A stretch of DNA of 42,704 bases from Desulfobulbaceae bacterium (GTDB lineage: Bacteria; Desulfobacterota; Desulfobulbia; Desulfobulbales; Desulfocapsaceae). The position numbers and the translations under genes were made by a program. The notes below the pieces were generated by a model. That model saw only the letters and a program-made list of their open reading frames with translations, had not been told where the DNA came from and ran no database searches. The stretch lies in assembly GCA_019163335.1 (NCBI GenBank), contig JAFLKM010000038.1, forward strand, positions 1 through 42,704, given 5' to 3'. This document shows, piece after piece, positions 25,386 to 33,714 of the stretch (positions are counted from its first letter, which is position 1; each line of letters starts with the position of its first letter).

Positions 25386-25511
25386 ATGATTATCGATAAT
25401 ATGTTAGTTAAAAACAAAATCGTCAATACAAGGGCAGTAGCGAAACTATCTTGCTTTCTCGTTTCAGTTGATGATATCAATAGAATTACAGGCGATGACG
25501 CCACCCAATGA
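25386..25511 (+). CDS. small ORF of 41 residues, unknown function
   Basis: This short frame starts 15 bp after the envC stop and has a perfect ribosome binding site, AAGGAG at 25375-25380, five bases before the ATG. The product begins MIIDNMLVKNKIVNTRAVAK and ends INRITGDDATQ. It has no signal peptide or clear membrane span and no motif I recognise. It lies in the 241-bp gap between envC and ctpA on the same strand. It could be a real small protein, or the remains of a longer gene. Confidence 0.4.
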   Translation: MIIDNMLVKNKIVNTRAVAKLSCFLVSVDDINRITGDDATQ

Positions 25512-25612
25512 CACTCCATACGCTGCATGGTTTAGGCGATAAGCCCCCGTCAAAATTTTATACAACCAGGCTGAGCAGATAATTTTCACTTTTTTCAATC
25601 ATCCAAATCAAT

Positions 25613-27028
25613 ATGTATCGATCAACCAGTTCTTTGCTCCGCCAGGGCACCCTCACCATCCTCATCTGCTGCATGCCCATGCAGGTATACGCCGAAATTT
25701 CCCAGCAGGAACGGCAGTCCACCTACCAGCAACTTGAAACCTTTGCCAATGTCTTAAGCATCCTGCAAGAGAATTATGTCGATGACATTAATGCTAAAAA
25801 GGTAATGGAAGGGGCGATCAGCGGCATGCTGCTCTCCCTTGACCCTCACTCGTCCTATCTTAAACCTGAGGACTTCAAGGAATTACAGGAAGAGACGGAA
25901 GGAAGCTTCAGCGGAATCGGGATTGAGGTCACCACGGAAGAGGGCGCTCTCATCGTGGTCTCACCCATTGAAGGAACGCCGGCTGACCGGGTGGGACTGA
26001 AGGCAAAAGACAAAATTATTAAAATCGATGGCGAACTGACCCAGAGCATGAACCCCATGGATGCCATCAAAAAACTGCGCGGGGCGCAAGGAACAAAAAT
26101 CAACCTTGCCATTCATCGTGAGGGCTGGAAGGAGCTCAAGGTTTTTACTCTGATCCGGGAAACCATCCCCCTGCATAGCGTCAAGAAAGCCTTCCTGGAG
26201 CCGGGGCTGGCCTATATCCGCATCACCAATTTTCAAAGCCAGACGACCAGGGATGTCAAAGACGCTCTTCAAAAACTCCAGTCGCAATACCCCATAACCG
26301 GGCTGATTCTCGACCTGCGCAACAATCCCGGAGGGTTGCTGGATCAGGCCGTCTCGGTTGCCGATATCTTTCTCGATGGCGGGCTGGTGGTCTACACCAA
26401 GGGACGGGTCAAGGAACAGAATATGACCTTCCAGGCCCACAGCAATGGTGGCAAGAATCTTTTTCCCCTTGTGGTTTTAGTCAATGAAGGTTCGGCAAGT
26501 GCCTCCGAAATCGTCACCGGCGCCATCCAGGATCACAAACGTGGCAGAATTGTCGGCACCAAGACCTTTGGCAAAGGCTCGGTTCAAACCATTCTGCCGC
26601 TGCCGGAAGGGGCGGGGCTACGCATGACGACTGCCCGCTACTACACCCCGAACGGCCGTTCCATTCAGGCCACCGGAATCACTCCTGATGTGGATGTCCC
26701 CAGTGATGAAAAAAACAAAAACGGCCAGGCGCAGGTCAGCATCAAAGAAGCTGACTTAAAAAACCACATCTCCAATCCCACTCAGCCAGAGGAGCCGAAA
26801 CAGAAATCTGCCCCGACCAATAAACCAACGGTCACCACTCCTCCAATCGACCCAGAGGCAGCGGGAAAATCCGTAGAGCCTTCTGATACTGCTGACAGCT
26901 CTTCCAGAAACAGCGAAGTTCGCCTGGACAAAGACAACCAGCTTCGCGCCGCCCTGGATGTCCTCAAGGGTCTTAGGACAAGCGTCAACACTGACAGCAA
27001 AAAGGAACCAATTCCAGTCAGGGAGTGA
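25613..27028 (+). CDS. ctpA: carboxy-terminal processing protease (S41, CtpA/Prc type)
   Basis: This periplasmic serine protease degrades or trims envelope proteins. The 471-residue protein has a signal peptide ending near VYA (residue 27). An N-terminal helical region follows (VLSILQENYVDDINAKKV), then a PDZ domain (about 97-165, GIGIEV...GLKAKDKIIKIDG) and the S41 core. The catalytic serine lies in NEGSASASEIVTGAIQD (from residue 291) and the general-base lysine is Lys321 in KTFGKGSVQT. The C-terminal 100 residues are polar and low-complexity (KPTVTTPPIDPEAAGKS). No clear ribosome binding site is seen. It is common after ftsEX-envC. Confidence 0.95.
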   Translation: MYRSTSSLLRQGTLTILICCMPMQVYAEISQQERQSTYQQLETFANVLSILQENYVDDINAKKVMEGAISGMLLSLDPHSSYLKPEDFKELQEETEGSFSGIGIEVTTEEGALIVVSPIEGTPADRVGLKAKDKIIKIDGELTQSMNPMDAIKKLRGAQGTKINLAIHREGWKELKVFTLIRETIPLHSVKKAFLEPGLAYIRITNFQSQTTRDVKDALQKLQSQYPITGLILDLRNNPGGLLDQAVSVADIFLDGGLVVYTKGRVKEQNMTFQAHSNGGKNLFPLVVLVNEGSASASEIVTGAIQDHKRGRIVGTKTFGKGSVQTILPLPEGAGLRMTTARYYTPNGRSIQATGITPDVDVPSDEKNKNGQAQVSIKEADLKNHISNPTQPEEPKQKSAPTNKPTVTTPPIDPEAAGKSVEPSDTADSSSRNSEVRLDKDNQLRAALDVLKGLRTSVNTDSKKEPIPVRE

Positions 27029-27068
27029 GAAAAACGACTTTTGAGCAAAGGAAAGGATGATAAGGCTT

Positions 27069-27289
27069 CAGCCACTTGAGCTGAGTCAGGCGGGGATTAT
27101 TGGCGGTTTTGTTGATGTGTGGGATGAGTGGCCGTAAGCTAAGCAGGCAAAAAAACCTTTGCTTGCTATTCCGGTTTGGTTGTTATTGGTTGCAGCCACT
27201 CAGCAAAATCAGCCGGGAAAGATTGGCTGTTTTGCTGTTGTGGCATAAGGTGCCGTAAGCTAAGCAGGCAAAAAAAGCTTTGCCTGCTT
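27069..27289. repeat. two-copy imperfect tandem repeat of about 97 bp between ctpA and era
   Basis: Unit 1 (27069-27167) and unit 2 (27193-27288) both begin CAGCCACT and share GCCGTAAGCTAAGCAGGC plus seven A, then a TTTGCYTGCT arm. The start-to-start distance is about 121-124 bp. Each unit ends in a hairpin; unit 2 also has CAGCAAAA...TTTTGCTG at 27201-27239. The two hairpin genes converge here. Copy number elsewhere in the genome is unknown. Confidence 0.7.
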
Positions 27290-27300
27290 AGCAACGGCAC
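27250..27300. terminator. bidirectional terminator between ctpA and era
   Basis: GCTAAGCAGGCAAA (27259-27272) pairs perfectly with 27279-27292, and GTGCCGT (27250-27256) pairs with ACGGCAC (27294-27300). This makes a 21-bp stem with a small bulge and a 6-base loop, ending at the era stop codon. It suits termination of converging transcripts, although the T-run lies inside the loop side rather than after the stem. Confidence 0.65.
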
Positions 27301-28218
27301 CTAAAATCCAAGTTCCTTCAAAAACTTCTCATCGCGCGACCAGTTCTTTCGGACCTTGACCCAAAGTTTTAGCAGTACCTTCTGGTCAAGTAATTTCTCT
27401 ATGTCCTTGCGCGCGGCTGTGCCAATGCTCTTCAATTTCAGCCCGCCTTTGCCGATGACAATACCCTTCTGTGACTCTCGCTCCAGAACAATGGCGGCAT
27501 GGATGGTAATCAGCCCTTTCGCCGGATCCTCTTTGAACGATTCAATCAGCACCGCCGTCGAATACGGCACCTCCTCACCGGTCAGGAGGAAGACCTTCTC
27601 CCGAATGATCTCTGCCACTAGAAAACGCTCAGTAGCATCGGTGGGGATATCCTCAGGATAATAGCGCGGCCCGATAGGCAACACGGCCAATAGCTCGGCC
27701 AAAAGACGATCCGTGCCATCTCCAGTGAGCGCTGATATGGGAATAATCGCATGAAAGGGGAAGAACTCGGCGTAGGTCTGGATCATGGCCAGCAGCTTTT
27801 CCTTGTTCAGCAGATCAACCTTGTTCAAAACCAGGATCACCGGACAGCGCACCTGCTCCATATATCCGGTCAGCTCCTGACCCTTCTCCGCCTTTAACTT
27901 CTCCGGCAGGGGAAGAGAAACATCAATCAAGTAGAGCACCGCATCTACCTCATGCAGGCTTTCAAGGGCAATGCGTACCATCTCCTGGTTCAGCGGCTCC
28001 CGTGCCTTGTGCAGACCGGGGGTATCAAGCAGGACGATTTGATACTCCGGCCCATTCATGATCCCCAGGATCCGGTTCCGGGTAGTCTGAGGCTTAGGAG
28101 AGACAATGGAGATCTTCTGCTCCAGCAGCTGGTTCATCAGGGTTGACTTACCCGCATTGGGCGGGCCAACAATGGCCACCATCCCCGAACGAATTGGTTT
28201 TTGGTCCAGATCAATCAT
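27301..28218 (-). CDS. era: GTPase Era
   Basis: Era is an essential GTPase that binds 16S rRNA and helps mature the 30S subunit. The product is about 305 residues from the ATG at 28218; a GTG 18 bases earlier is less likely because GGGAG fits the ATG better. G-motifs are GPPNAGKST (G1), PQTTRNRI (G2), DTPGLHK (G3), NKVD (G4) and SALTG (G5). The C-terminal KH domain follows from about residue 195 (IREKVFLLTGEEVPYS ... GIVIGKGGLKLKSIG). Length is normal. Confidence 0.95.
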   Translation of the reverse strand: MIDLDQKPIRSGMVAIVGPPNAGKSTLMNQLLEQKISIVSPKPQTTRNRILGIMNGPEYQIVLLDTPGLHKAREPLNQEMVRIALESLHEVDAVLYLIDVSLPLPEKLKAEKGQELTGYMEQVRCPVILVLNKVDLLNKEKLLAMIQTYAEFFPFHAIIPISALTGDGTDRLLAELLAVLPIGPRYYPEDIPTDATERFLVAEIIREKVFLLTGEEVPYSTAVLIESFKEDPAKGLITIHAAIVLERESQKGIVIGKGGLKLKSIGTAARKDIEKLLDQKVLLKLWVKVRKNWSRDEKFLKELGF

Positions 28219-28265
28219 GAAAATGGATTCTCCCACTCTATAAAAGGCGTCTACAGAAAAGAGCT

Positions 28266-28304
28266 CAAAAAAAAAGAGCCAAACACAAAACCCGTGCTTG
28301 GCTC
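28266..28304 (-). terminator. rho-independent terminator after the tRNA pair
   Basis: On the minus strand GAGCCAAGCAC (28304-28294) pairs with GTGTTTGGCTC (28286-28276), with one G-T pair. It is followed by nine T (28275-28267). It ends transcripts of the tRNA-Asn/tRNA-Pro pair just before era. Confidence 0.85.
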
Positions 28305-28318
28305 AACTCCTTCAAATA

Positions 28319-28396
28319 TGGTCGGGGCGAGAGGATTCGAACCTCCGGCCTCCTGCTCCCAAGGCAGGCGCGCTAACCAGACTGCGCTACGCCCCG
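28319..28396 (-). tRNA. tRNA-Pro (anticodon TGG)
   Basis: The minus strand folds as a full cloverleaf: acceptor CGGGGCG/CGCCCCG, anticodon stem CCTGC/GCAGG with loop CTTGGGA (anticodon TGG), and a T-arm with GGTTCGAATCC. Discriminator A and the 3' CCA are encoded. It is 45 bp downstream of tRNA-Asn and shares its promoter. Confidence 0.95.
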
Positions 28397-28441
28397 ACAC
28401 AAAAAAAGAAAGTCCAATTGGAAAATTGGACTTGAAATTAC

Positions 28442-28517
28442 TGGCTCCCCGGGACGGATTCGAACCGCCGACAGGGTGATTAACAGTCACCTGCTCTACC
28501 AGCTGAGCTACCGGGGA
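28442..28517 (-). tRNA. tRNA-Asn (anticodon GTT)
   Basis: The minus strand gives acceptor TCCCCGG/CCGGGGA, D-arm GCTCAGCTGGTAGAGC, anticodon stem GGTGA/TCACC with loop CTGTTAA (anticodon GTT), and T-loop GTTCGAATC. Discriminator G and CCA are encoded. It is the first gene of the tRNA pair. Confidence 0.96.
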
Positions 28518-28530
28518 ATAATTGTGCGCA

Positions 28531-28560
28531 TCTATAGCACACTCGACGGAACTTCGTCAA
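28531..28560 (-). promoter_or_regulatory. sigma-70 promoter of the tRNA pair
   Basis: On the minus strand TTGACG (28560-28555), an 18-base spacer and TATAGA (28536-28531) lie just before tRNA-Asn, with an extended -10 TGC. The start would fall about 7 bases before the tRNA. Confidence 0.7.
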
Positions 28561-28727
28561 CACTTTTACGTTTTTTTTTGAATGACAACAACAAACTCTG
28601 GAAGGAAATGGCTAAAACCTGCGAAACGCTTTCTCTCTTTTCTTAAATACGATACACTGTAATCGAAACCTCCCATGATACGTAAGGAAGTAAGCCCCTT
28701 TTAACCATTGCTTTTTTGAGGTCCACA

Positions 28728-30170
28728 ATGAAAAGAACGCTTCCCGCCAACAAGACAAAAATCATCGCCACCATCGGCCCGGCATCCGACAAGGTAGAAA
28801 CCCTCATCAAAATGATGCAGGCCGGGATGAACATTGCCCGCCTTAATTTTTCCCATGGCTCCTATACCGGCCATGGCGAGACCATCGCCCGAATCCGGGA
28901 GGCTGCCCGCCATTGCGGCTGCCGAATCGCCATCATGGCCGACCTGCCCGGCCCCAAGATGCGCATCGGCACCATTGCGGATGAGCCCGTACTGCTGCGA
29001 TCCGGCGACATGTTCACCCTGACCACTGAAGAGATCACCGGAGATGTTCACCGAGCTTCCATTACCTGCCAGGAACTGCCGCAGGTGGTCAAGGCCGGCG
29101 ACCTCCTCTATCTGGACGATGGTTTTATCCAGCTCGTGGTTGATTCCGTCCAGGGGCCGGATGTGCACTGCCGAATCCAGATGGGCGGCAAGCTGCGCTC
29201 ACGCAAGGGACTCAATCTGCCCGGCATTGACCTTGGCACCTCGGCCTTTACCGCCCACGACCGGGAATGCATGGAGTTTGCCCTTAAAAATGGCGTGGAT
29301 GCCATCAGCCAATCCTTTGTCACAAGCCATACCGACATCCTTGAGGTCAGAGAAACCGCCAAGCAATGGGGCTATGCCCCCTTTATTATTGCCAAGATTG
29401 AACGCTCCGCCGCCCTTGACCACCTGGATGCCATCCTTCAGGTGGCCGATGGCCTGATGATTGCGCGCGGCGATCTGGGGGTGGAAATCGCCATTGAGGA
29501 GATGGCGAAAACCCAGAAGACCATCATGACTCAAGCCCAGCGGGCGGGCAAGCCGATCATCACCGCCACCCAGATGCTCGAATCCATGACCGCAAACCCC
29601 AGGCCCACCCGGGCCGAGGCCACGGATGTAGCCAATGCCATCCTCGATGGCACCGATTGCATCATGCTTTCCGGGGAATCCGCCATGGGTGACTATCCGG
29701 TGGAGGCCATCGCCATGCTTGCCTCCATTGGCAACTCCATCGAAAACTACCGCCCGGACTGCCCCGTCAAACGGCAGCTCGCCCTCGACACCGACTGGAA
29801 AAAAGCCGCCACCGGGCTTATCGCCCTGGCCGTGGATACCACCATTGGACGCATGGAGCCGGCCTTTTTGATCATTCCCACCCAGTCAGGGGCAACGGCC
29901 CGCAATATTGCCCGGTTTCGTCATAAAGTCTGGACCTTTGCAGTCTCCAGTTCAGAAAAAACCTGCCAGGAACTTCTCTTTTCCTATGGCGTCCATCCCC
30001 TCACCGCCGATCCCATGCCCGAGGATTGGAACTTGTATGCGGATCAACTCCAGCAACATTTCGCCCAGCCAGGCGAGTTTTCCATCCTGACGGAAGGCCC
30101 CTCCCCACTCCATCCGGATAGTAATCACCGTATGGAACTCATTCCCCTGGGGGGTGCCACAGAAGAATAA
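28728..30170 (+). CDS. pyk: pyruvate kinase
   Basis: This enzyme makes pyruvate and ATP from phosphoenolpyruvate. The protein is 480 residues from the ATG at 28728, which has GAGG 6 bases upstream; a TTG 12 bases earlier has none. Motifs are TKIIATIGPAS, ARLNFSHGSYTGHG, the catalytic-lysine/metal segment FIIAKIERSAALDHLDAIL, MIARGDLGVEI and ITATQMLESMTANPRPTRAE, with C-terminal residues like the allosteric domain. Length is normal. It is a single gene, transcribed divergently from the tRNA pair. Confidence 0.96.
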   Translation: MKRTLPANKTKIIATIGPASDKVETLIKMMQAGMNIARLNFSHGSYTGHGETIARIREAARHCGCRIAIMADLPGPKMRIGTIADEPVLLRSGDMFTLTTEEITGDVHRASITCQELPQVVKAGDLLYLDDGFIQLVVDSVQGPDVHCRIQMGGKLRSRKGLNLPGIDLGTSAFTAHDRECMEFALKNGVDAISQSFVTSHTDILEVRETAKQWGYAPFIIAKIERSAALDHLDAILQVADGLMIARGDLGVEIAIEEMAKTQKTIMTQAQRAGKPIITATQMLESMTANPRPTRAEATDVANAILDGTDCIMLSGESAMGDYPVEAIAMLASIGNSIENYRPDCPVKRQLALDTDWKKAATGLIALAVDTTIGRMEPAFLIIPTQSGATARNIARFRHKVWTFAVSSSEKTCQELLFSYGVHPLTADPMPEDWNLYADQLQQHFAQPGEFSILTEGPSPLHPDSNHRMELIPLGGATEE

Positions 30171-30198
30171 AGTACCAATTTACCAGATGTGCAGAACA

Positions 30199-30224
30199 GT
30201 AGGTCGGACTGAAGTCCGACCTAC
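30199..30224. repeat. REP-like palindrome downstream of pyk
   Basis: GTAGGTCGGACT (30199-30210) pairs perfectly with AGTCCGACCTAC (30213-30224) around a 2-base loop. No T-run follows, so a terminator is less likely. The GTAGGTCGGA core resembles repetitive extragenic palindromes seen in many Gram-negative genomes. Only one copy is visible here. Confidence 0.6.
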
Positions 30225-30325
30225 AACGCATCGGCCTGGATTCCACTCGGCGCCGGGGAGACAGTAAAAAACCTTCCGGAATCAAGAAGAAAAACGCATA
30301 AGGGTTACCGAGCAAAAGAAAGCCC

Positions 30326-31180
30326 TTATTTCTGACCCCCCATCATCCCTTTCAGCATCTGCATGGCCTGCTCCATCTCCTGCTTTTCTTCAGGCGACAT
30401 CTGTTCCACTCCCGCCCCCTGAGGCATCATGGAATTGGCCGCCGTCTGCTCCTGCATTTTCTTGGCGCCATCGGGGGATTTCAAGGTGGCCAGGGTCTGC
30501 TGGGCCATGGAACGCGCCATGGCGTCGGTCTGGGGGTCGGCCACCACCTCAATTCCCTGGGGCAGGTCAAAATATTTCTGACTCACCGCCCCTTCATCCA
30601 CCTTTGTGGCCTCCTGTTTCATCTGCACGCCCATCATGTTCGTTTCCATCTTCAGGGGAATCCCAACCTCATGCATGGAATAGACCGTGGTTCCCATCAT
30701 CTGGATACGATCACAATCATATCCGAGAATTTTCGCCACCTTCTGCTCGACTTTTGCACCCAAAGACTCGGTGACCGGCATGCCGATCTTTGTGACATTT
30801 TCCGCCACCTGTTTCTTTTCCGCAGCCGACAAACGGTTGTACTCTTCAATCATGTATTTCTTCGGATTCGCTGACTTTGTACCGGTACGGGCGGTCAGAT
30901 CAAAGCTGTAGACCCAATCCGGAGATTCGATGTCCACCGTTTCAACCATGCTCGTCATGCCCATTATCGTTGACTTTCCGCTCCGGTAACTGGCACTTTC
31001 GCGGCCATAATCTCGAATATAAAGAGTCTCGGTACCGATCTCCATGCCGCTGAGAGTATAATGAATCGTAGCTGCCTTAAAAGGGAGCTTTTTCTCCCAG
31101 GGGCTTGAGCTGTCCGCAAGGGCAAGAACCGGCAACAGCAGGATAAGAGCGGCAATTATTCCCAATTTTCGTTTCAACAT
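30326..31180 (-). CDS. exported Met-rich protein of unknown function (DUF4412-like)
   Basis: The protein is 284 residues from the ATG at 31180, where AAGGAG lies 8 bases upstream; the frame is open 43 codons further but without support. A signal peptide MLKRKLGIIAALILLLPVLA ends near ALA. The mature part contains YTLSGMEIGTETLYIRDYG, VETVDIESPDWVYSFDL and CDRIQMMGTTVYSMHEVGIP, a layout like DUF4412-type periplasmic proteins. The last 60 residues are unusually rich in methionine and glutamine (MLKGMMGGQK at the end). The function is unknown. Family assignment is by resemblance only. Confidence 0.7.
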   Translation of the reverse strand: MLKRKLGIIAALILLLPVLALADSSSPWEKKLPFKAATIHYTLSGMEIGTETLYIRDYGRESASYRSGKSTIMGMTSMVETVDIESPDWVYSFDLTARTGTKSANPKKYMIEEYNRLSAAEKKQVAENVTKIGMPVTESLGAKVEQKVAKILGYDCDRIQMMGTTVYSMHEVGIPLKMETNMMGVQMKQEATKVDEGAVSQKYFDLPQGIEVVADPQTDAMARSMAQQTLATLKSPDGAKKMQEQTAANSMMPQGAGVEQMSPEEKQEMEQAMQMLKGMMGGQK

Positions 31181-31253
31181 GTTCAATTCTCCTTGTAATG
31201 TTTTAAACCCGGCACCATGCACGATCCACTCCTTTGTATCAGCCAACCTTTTT

Positions 31254-32867
31254 TCAAGCGAACTGCTCACGCAACTTGGCAACCCCTTCATCTTCAAGGT
31301 AGTCATCATACGGCATCATCTTGTCAACAACCCCGCCGGGCAGAATCTCCATGATCCGGTTGGCAATGGTTGCGACAAACTGATGATCGTGGGAGGAAAA
31401 AAGGATGATCTCCGGGAAAGCGATGAGCGCGTCATTCAGAGCGGTGATGGATTCAAGATCAAGATGATTGGTGGGTTCATCCAGGATCAGGGCGTTGGCA
31501 TCCGAGAGCATCATCCGGGACAGCATGCAGCGCACCCGCTCTCCTCCTGAGAGAACGCTGGTCTTCTTCAGGGCCTCGTCGCCTGAAAAAAGCATCTTGC
31601 CCAAAAAGCCCCGGGCGAAGGTCTCACCCTCGGTGACCGGCGTGTATTGCCGCAGCCAGTCCACCAAGGCCATATCGCTGGTAAAATAGGCGCTGTTATC
31701 CATTGGGAAATAGGCGGTGCTCATGGTCACCCCCCAGCGGTAGGTGCCGCTGTCCGGCTCAAGCTCACCTGCCAGAATCTGAAACAGGGCCGTCTTGGCC
31801 ACCCCGTTCGTTCCAACAAAGGCAACCTTGTCACCCTGACGCAGGGTAAAATCAAAATTCTGAAACAGTGATACCCCATCAATGGTCTTGGACAGGCCCT
31901 GGACCTCGAGGATGATATCACCACAAGGCCGGCTCGGCTTGAATGAGACAAAGGGATACTTTCGCGAAGAAACCGGCATATCCTCAATCTGCAGCTTATC
32001 TAGCAATTTTCGCCGCGACGTTGCCTGCTTGGACTTGGAGGCATTGGCGGAAAACCGGCGGATAAACTCCTTGAGTTCATTAGCCTTGTCAGTCACTTTT
32101 TTATTGTCGCTCTGCCGCTGTTTCAGGCTGAGCTGGCTGGCCTGATACCAGAAGTCATAGTTGCCCACGTAGACCTGAATCTTGCCAAAATCAATGTCGG
32201 CCACATGGGTGCAGACCTGGTTCAAGAAGTGACGATCATGGGAGACGATGATGACCGTATTCTGGAAACGGGCAAGAAAGTCCTCCAACCAGACAATGGA
32301 CTGGACATCAAGATGATTGGTCGGCTCATCGAGGAGCAGAATGTCGGGATTGCCGAACAGGGCCTGGGCCAGCAGCACCCGCACCTTCTGACCACCCTCC
32401 AGTTCCTTCATCTTCTTATCGAGCAGATCATCGGTGATCCCCAGACCACTGAGGAGTACCGAGGCCTCCGCGTCGGCCTCGTAGCCATTCATCTCCCCGA
32501 ATTCCGCCTCAAGATCACCGCTGCGGACGCCGTCTTCCTCGCTGAAATCAGGCTTGGCATAGAGGGCTTCACGTTCGGCCATCAACTTGTACAGCCGGGC
32601 ATGGCCCATGATCACCGTATTCAGCACCGTCTCCTCGTCAAAGGCGAAATGATCCTGGCGAAGCATGGCGATCCGCTCCCGCGAACCCACAGAGACCTCT
32701 CCTTTGTCGGGCGGAAAATCACCGGCCAGAATCTTGAGGAAGGTAGACTTCCCCGCCCCGTTGGCACCGATCAGGCCATAGCAGTTGCCCGGGGTAAACT
32801 TGATATTGACATCCTGGAAAATGACCCTCTTCCCATAGGAAAGGGCAACATTGGAGGCATTGATCAT
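31254..32867 (-). CDS. ABC-F ATPase, YbiT type
   Basis: This cytoplasmic ABC-F protein (537 residues, two ATPase domains, no membrane spans) belongs to a family that acts on ribosomes. It resembles YbiT closely, with FTPGNCYGLIGANGAGKSTFLKILAGDF and RERIAMLRQDHFAFDEETVL in domain 1. The interdomain linker is RFSANASKSKQATSRRK. Signatures are LEGGQKVRVLLAQAL and LSGGERVRCMLSRMM; both domains have LDEPTNHLD. The second Walker A is unusual: GTNGVAKTAL has Ala where Gly is expected before Lys. The start is supported by its fit to the family N-terminus. It precedes the exported protein gene. Confidence 0.92.
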   Translation of the reverse strand: MINASNVALSYGKRVIFQDVNIKFTPGNCYGLIGANGAGKSTFLKILAGDFPPDKGEVSVGSRERIAMLRQDHFAFDEETVLNTVIMGHARLYKLMAEREALYAKPDFSEEDGVRSGDLEAEFGEMNGYEADAEASVLLSGLGITDDLLDKKMKELEGGQKVRVLLAQALFGNPDILLLDEPTNHLDVQSIVWLEDFLARFQNTVIIVSHDRHFLNQVCTHVADIDFGKIQVYVGNYDFWYQASQLSLKQRQSDNKKVTDKANELKEFIRRFSANASKSKQATSRRKLLDKLQIEDMPVSSRKYPFVSFKPSRPCGDIILEVQGLSKTIDGVSLFQNFDFTLRQGDKVAFVGTNGVAKTALFQILAGELEPDSGTYRWGVTMSTAYFPMDNSAYFTSDMALVDWLRQYTPVTEGETFARGFLGKMLFSGDEALKKTSVLSGGERVRCMLSRMMLSDANALILDEPTNHLDLESITALNDALIAFPEIILFSSHDHQFVATIANRIMEILPGGVVDKMMPYDDYLEDEGVAKLREQFA

Positions 32868-33160
32868 AATAAAAATCTCTTTGAGAAAATGGGGGTAAGT
32901 GTCCCTGCGTCATGGAATGACCCAGAGTTTTGTGGAAGAAAAAGTTTACAAATTTAGCATGAGGACGAAGGAAGGCGCAAGCTTAATCTGGCCAATATAT
33001 TTATTGTCATATTTAATTTTATTGAATAGAGTAAATACATTAGAAAAATTTCTTGATTTTTTAATCAGTTTTGCTGGCGGATAAAAACACAGGTAATGCC
33101 ATGGAATTTGGCATTAAAAATATTCAAACACTGAAAGGGGACAATTCCCGAGGAGAAAAA
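32868..33160. other. AT-rich divergent gap upstream of the pilin-like gene
   Basis: This gap holds an inverted repeat AATGCCA (33095-33101)/TGGCATT (33109-33115) with a 7-base spacer, 46 bases before the pilin start. It could be an operator. No clear -35/-10 pair or sigma-54 site was found. Confidence 0.4.
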
Positions 33161-33610
33161 ATGAAACGGACAATCGCACACCAGTCATTACTGAACAACC
33201 AGAAAGGCTTTACTCTCATCGAGCTTATAGTCGTCATCGTAATTCTGGGTATTCTGGCCGTGGTCGCCATCCCTAAATATGCTGACATGCAGACAGAAGC
33301 TGCCATAGCCTCAGCAAACGGTGTTTACGGAGCAGCCCAGGGAGCAGCATCCATTAATTTTGCCGCTGGACTTGTTGGCAAAGCAGCAGCGGATCGGCCA
33401 GCTTACGATTTAACAAGCTGCGCAGGTGGAGTTATTATTAATGGCCAATGTTTGATGAATGCGCTTGACGGAATTCCAGAGGGATGGAGCGTGGCTGGAG
33501 CTACAATCACAGGCCCAGCCTATGGCTCTCCCTCTCAAATACCTACTATTACCGTTACAACCATTGAGACTACCACATCTAAAGCTGTCTTAACCAAAAC
33601 AAATTTCTAA
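33161..33610 (+). CDS. type IV pilin-like protein
   Basis: The product is 149 residues from the ATG at 33161, chosen because GAGGAG lies about 5 bases upstream and it places the prepilin leader at the N-terminus. The leader ends KG before FTLIELIVVIVILGILAVVA, so a prepilin peptidase would cut between Gly and Phe, and Glu5 is present. The mature part has PKYADMQTEAAIASANGVYGA and a disulphide-type pair in CAGGVIINGQC, then a Thr/Ile-rich C-terminus. It converges on the pilus cluster and may be its major subunit. A GspG-type subunit is less likely in view of length and disulphide loop. Confidence 0.88.
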   Translation: MKRTIAHQSLLNNQKGFTLIELIVVIVILGILAVVAIPKYADMQTEAAIASANGVYGAAQGAASINFAAGLVGKAAADRPAYDLTSCAGGVIINGQCLMNALDGIPEGWSVAGATITGPAYGSPSQIPTITVTTIETTTSKAVLTKTNF

Positions 33611-33642
33611 TGGACTCAAGCTTGACTGTGATTTAAAAGAAA

Positions 33643-33683
33643 AAGGTATGGTCGTTCATACTATGAAGGAACGACCATACCTT
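33643..33683. terminator. bidirectional hairpin terminator
   Basis: AAGGTATGGTCGTTC (33643-33657) pairs perfectly with GAACGACCATACCTT (33669-33683), a 15-bp stem with an 11-base loop. A T-rich run follows on the minus strand (after the pilus cluster), while the plus side has only TTAATAAA. It separates the converging pilin gene and pilus cluster. Confidence 0.75.
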
Positions 33684-33714
33684 AATAAATATAAAGCTTC
33701 TCTTTTCCTCACCT

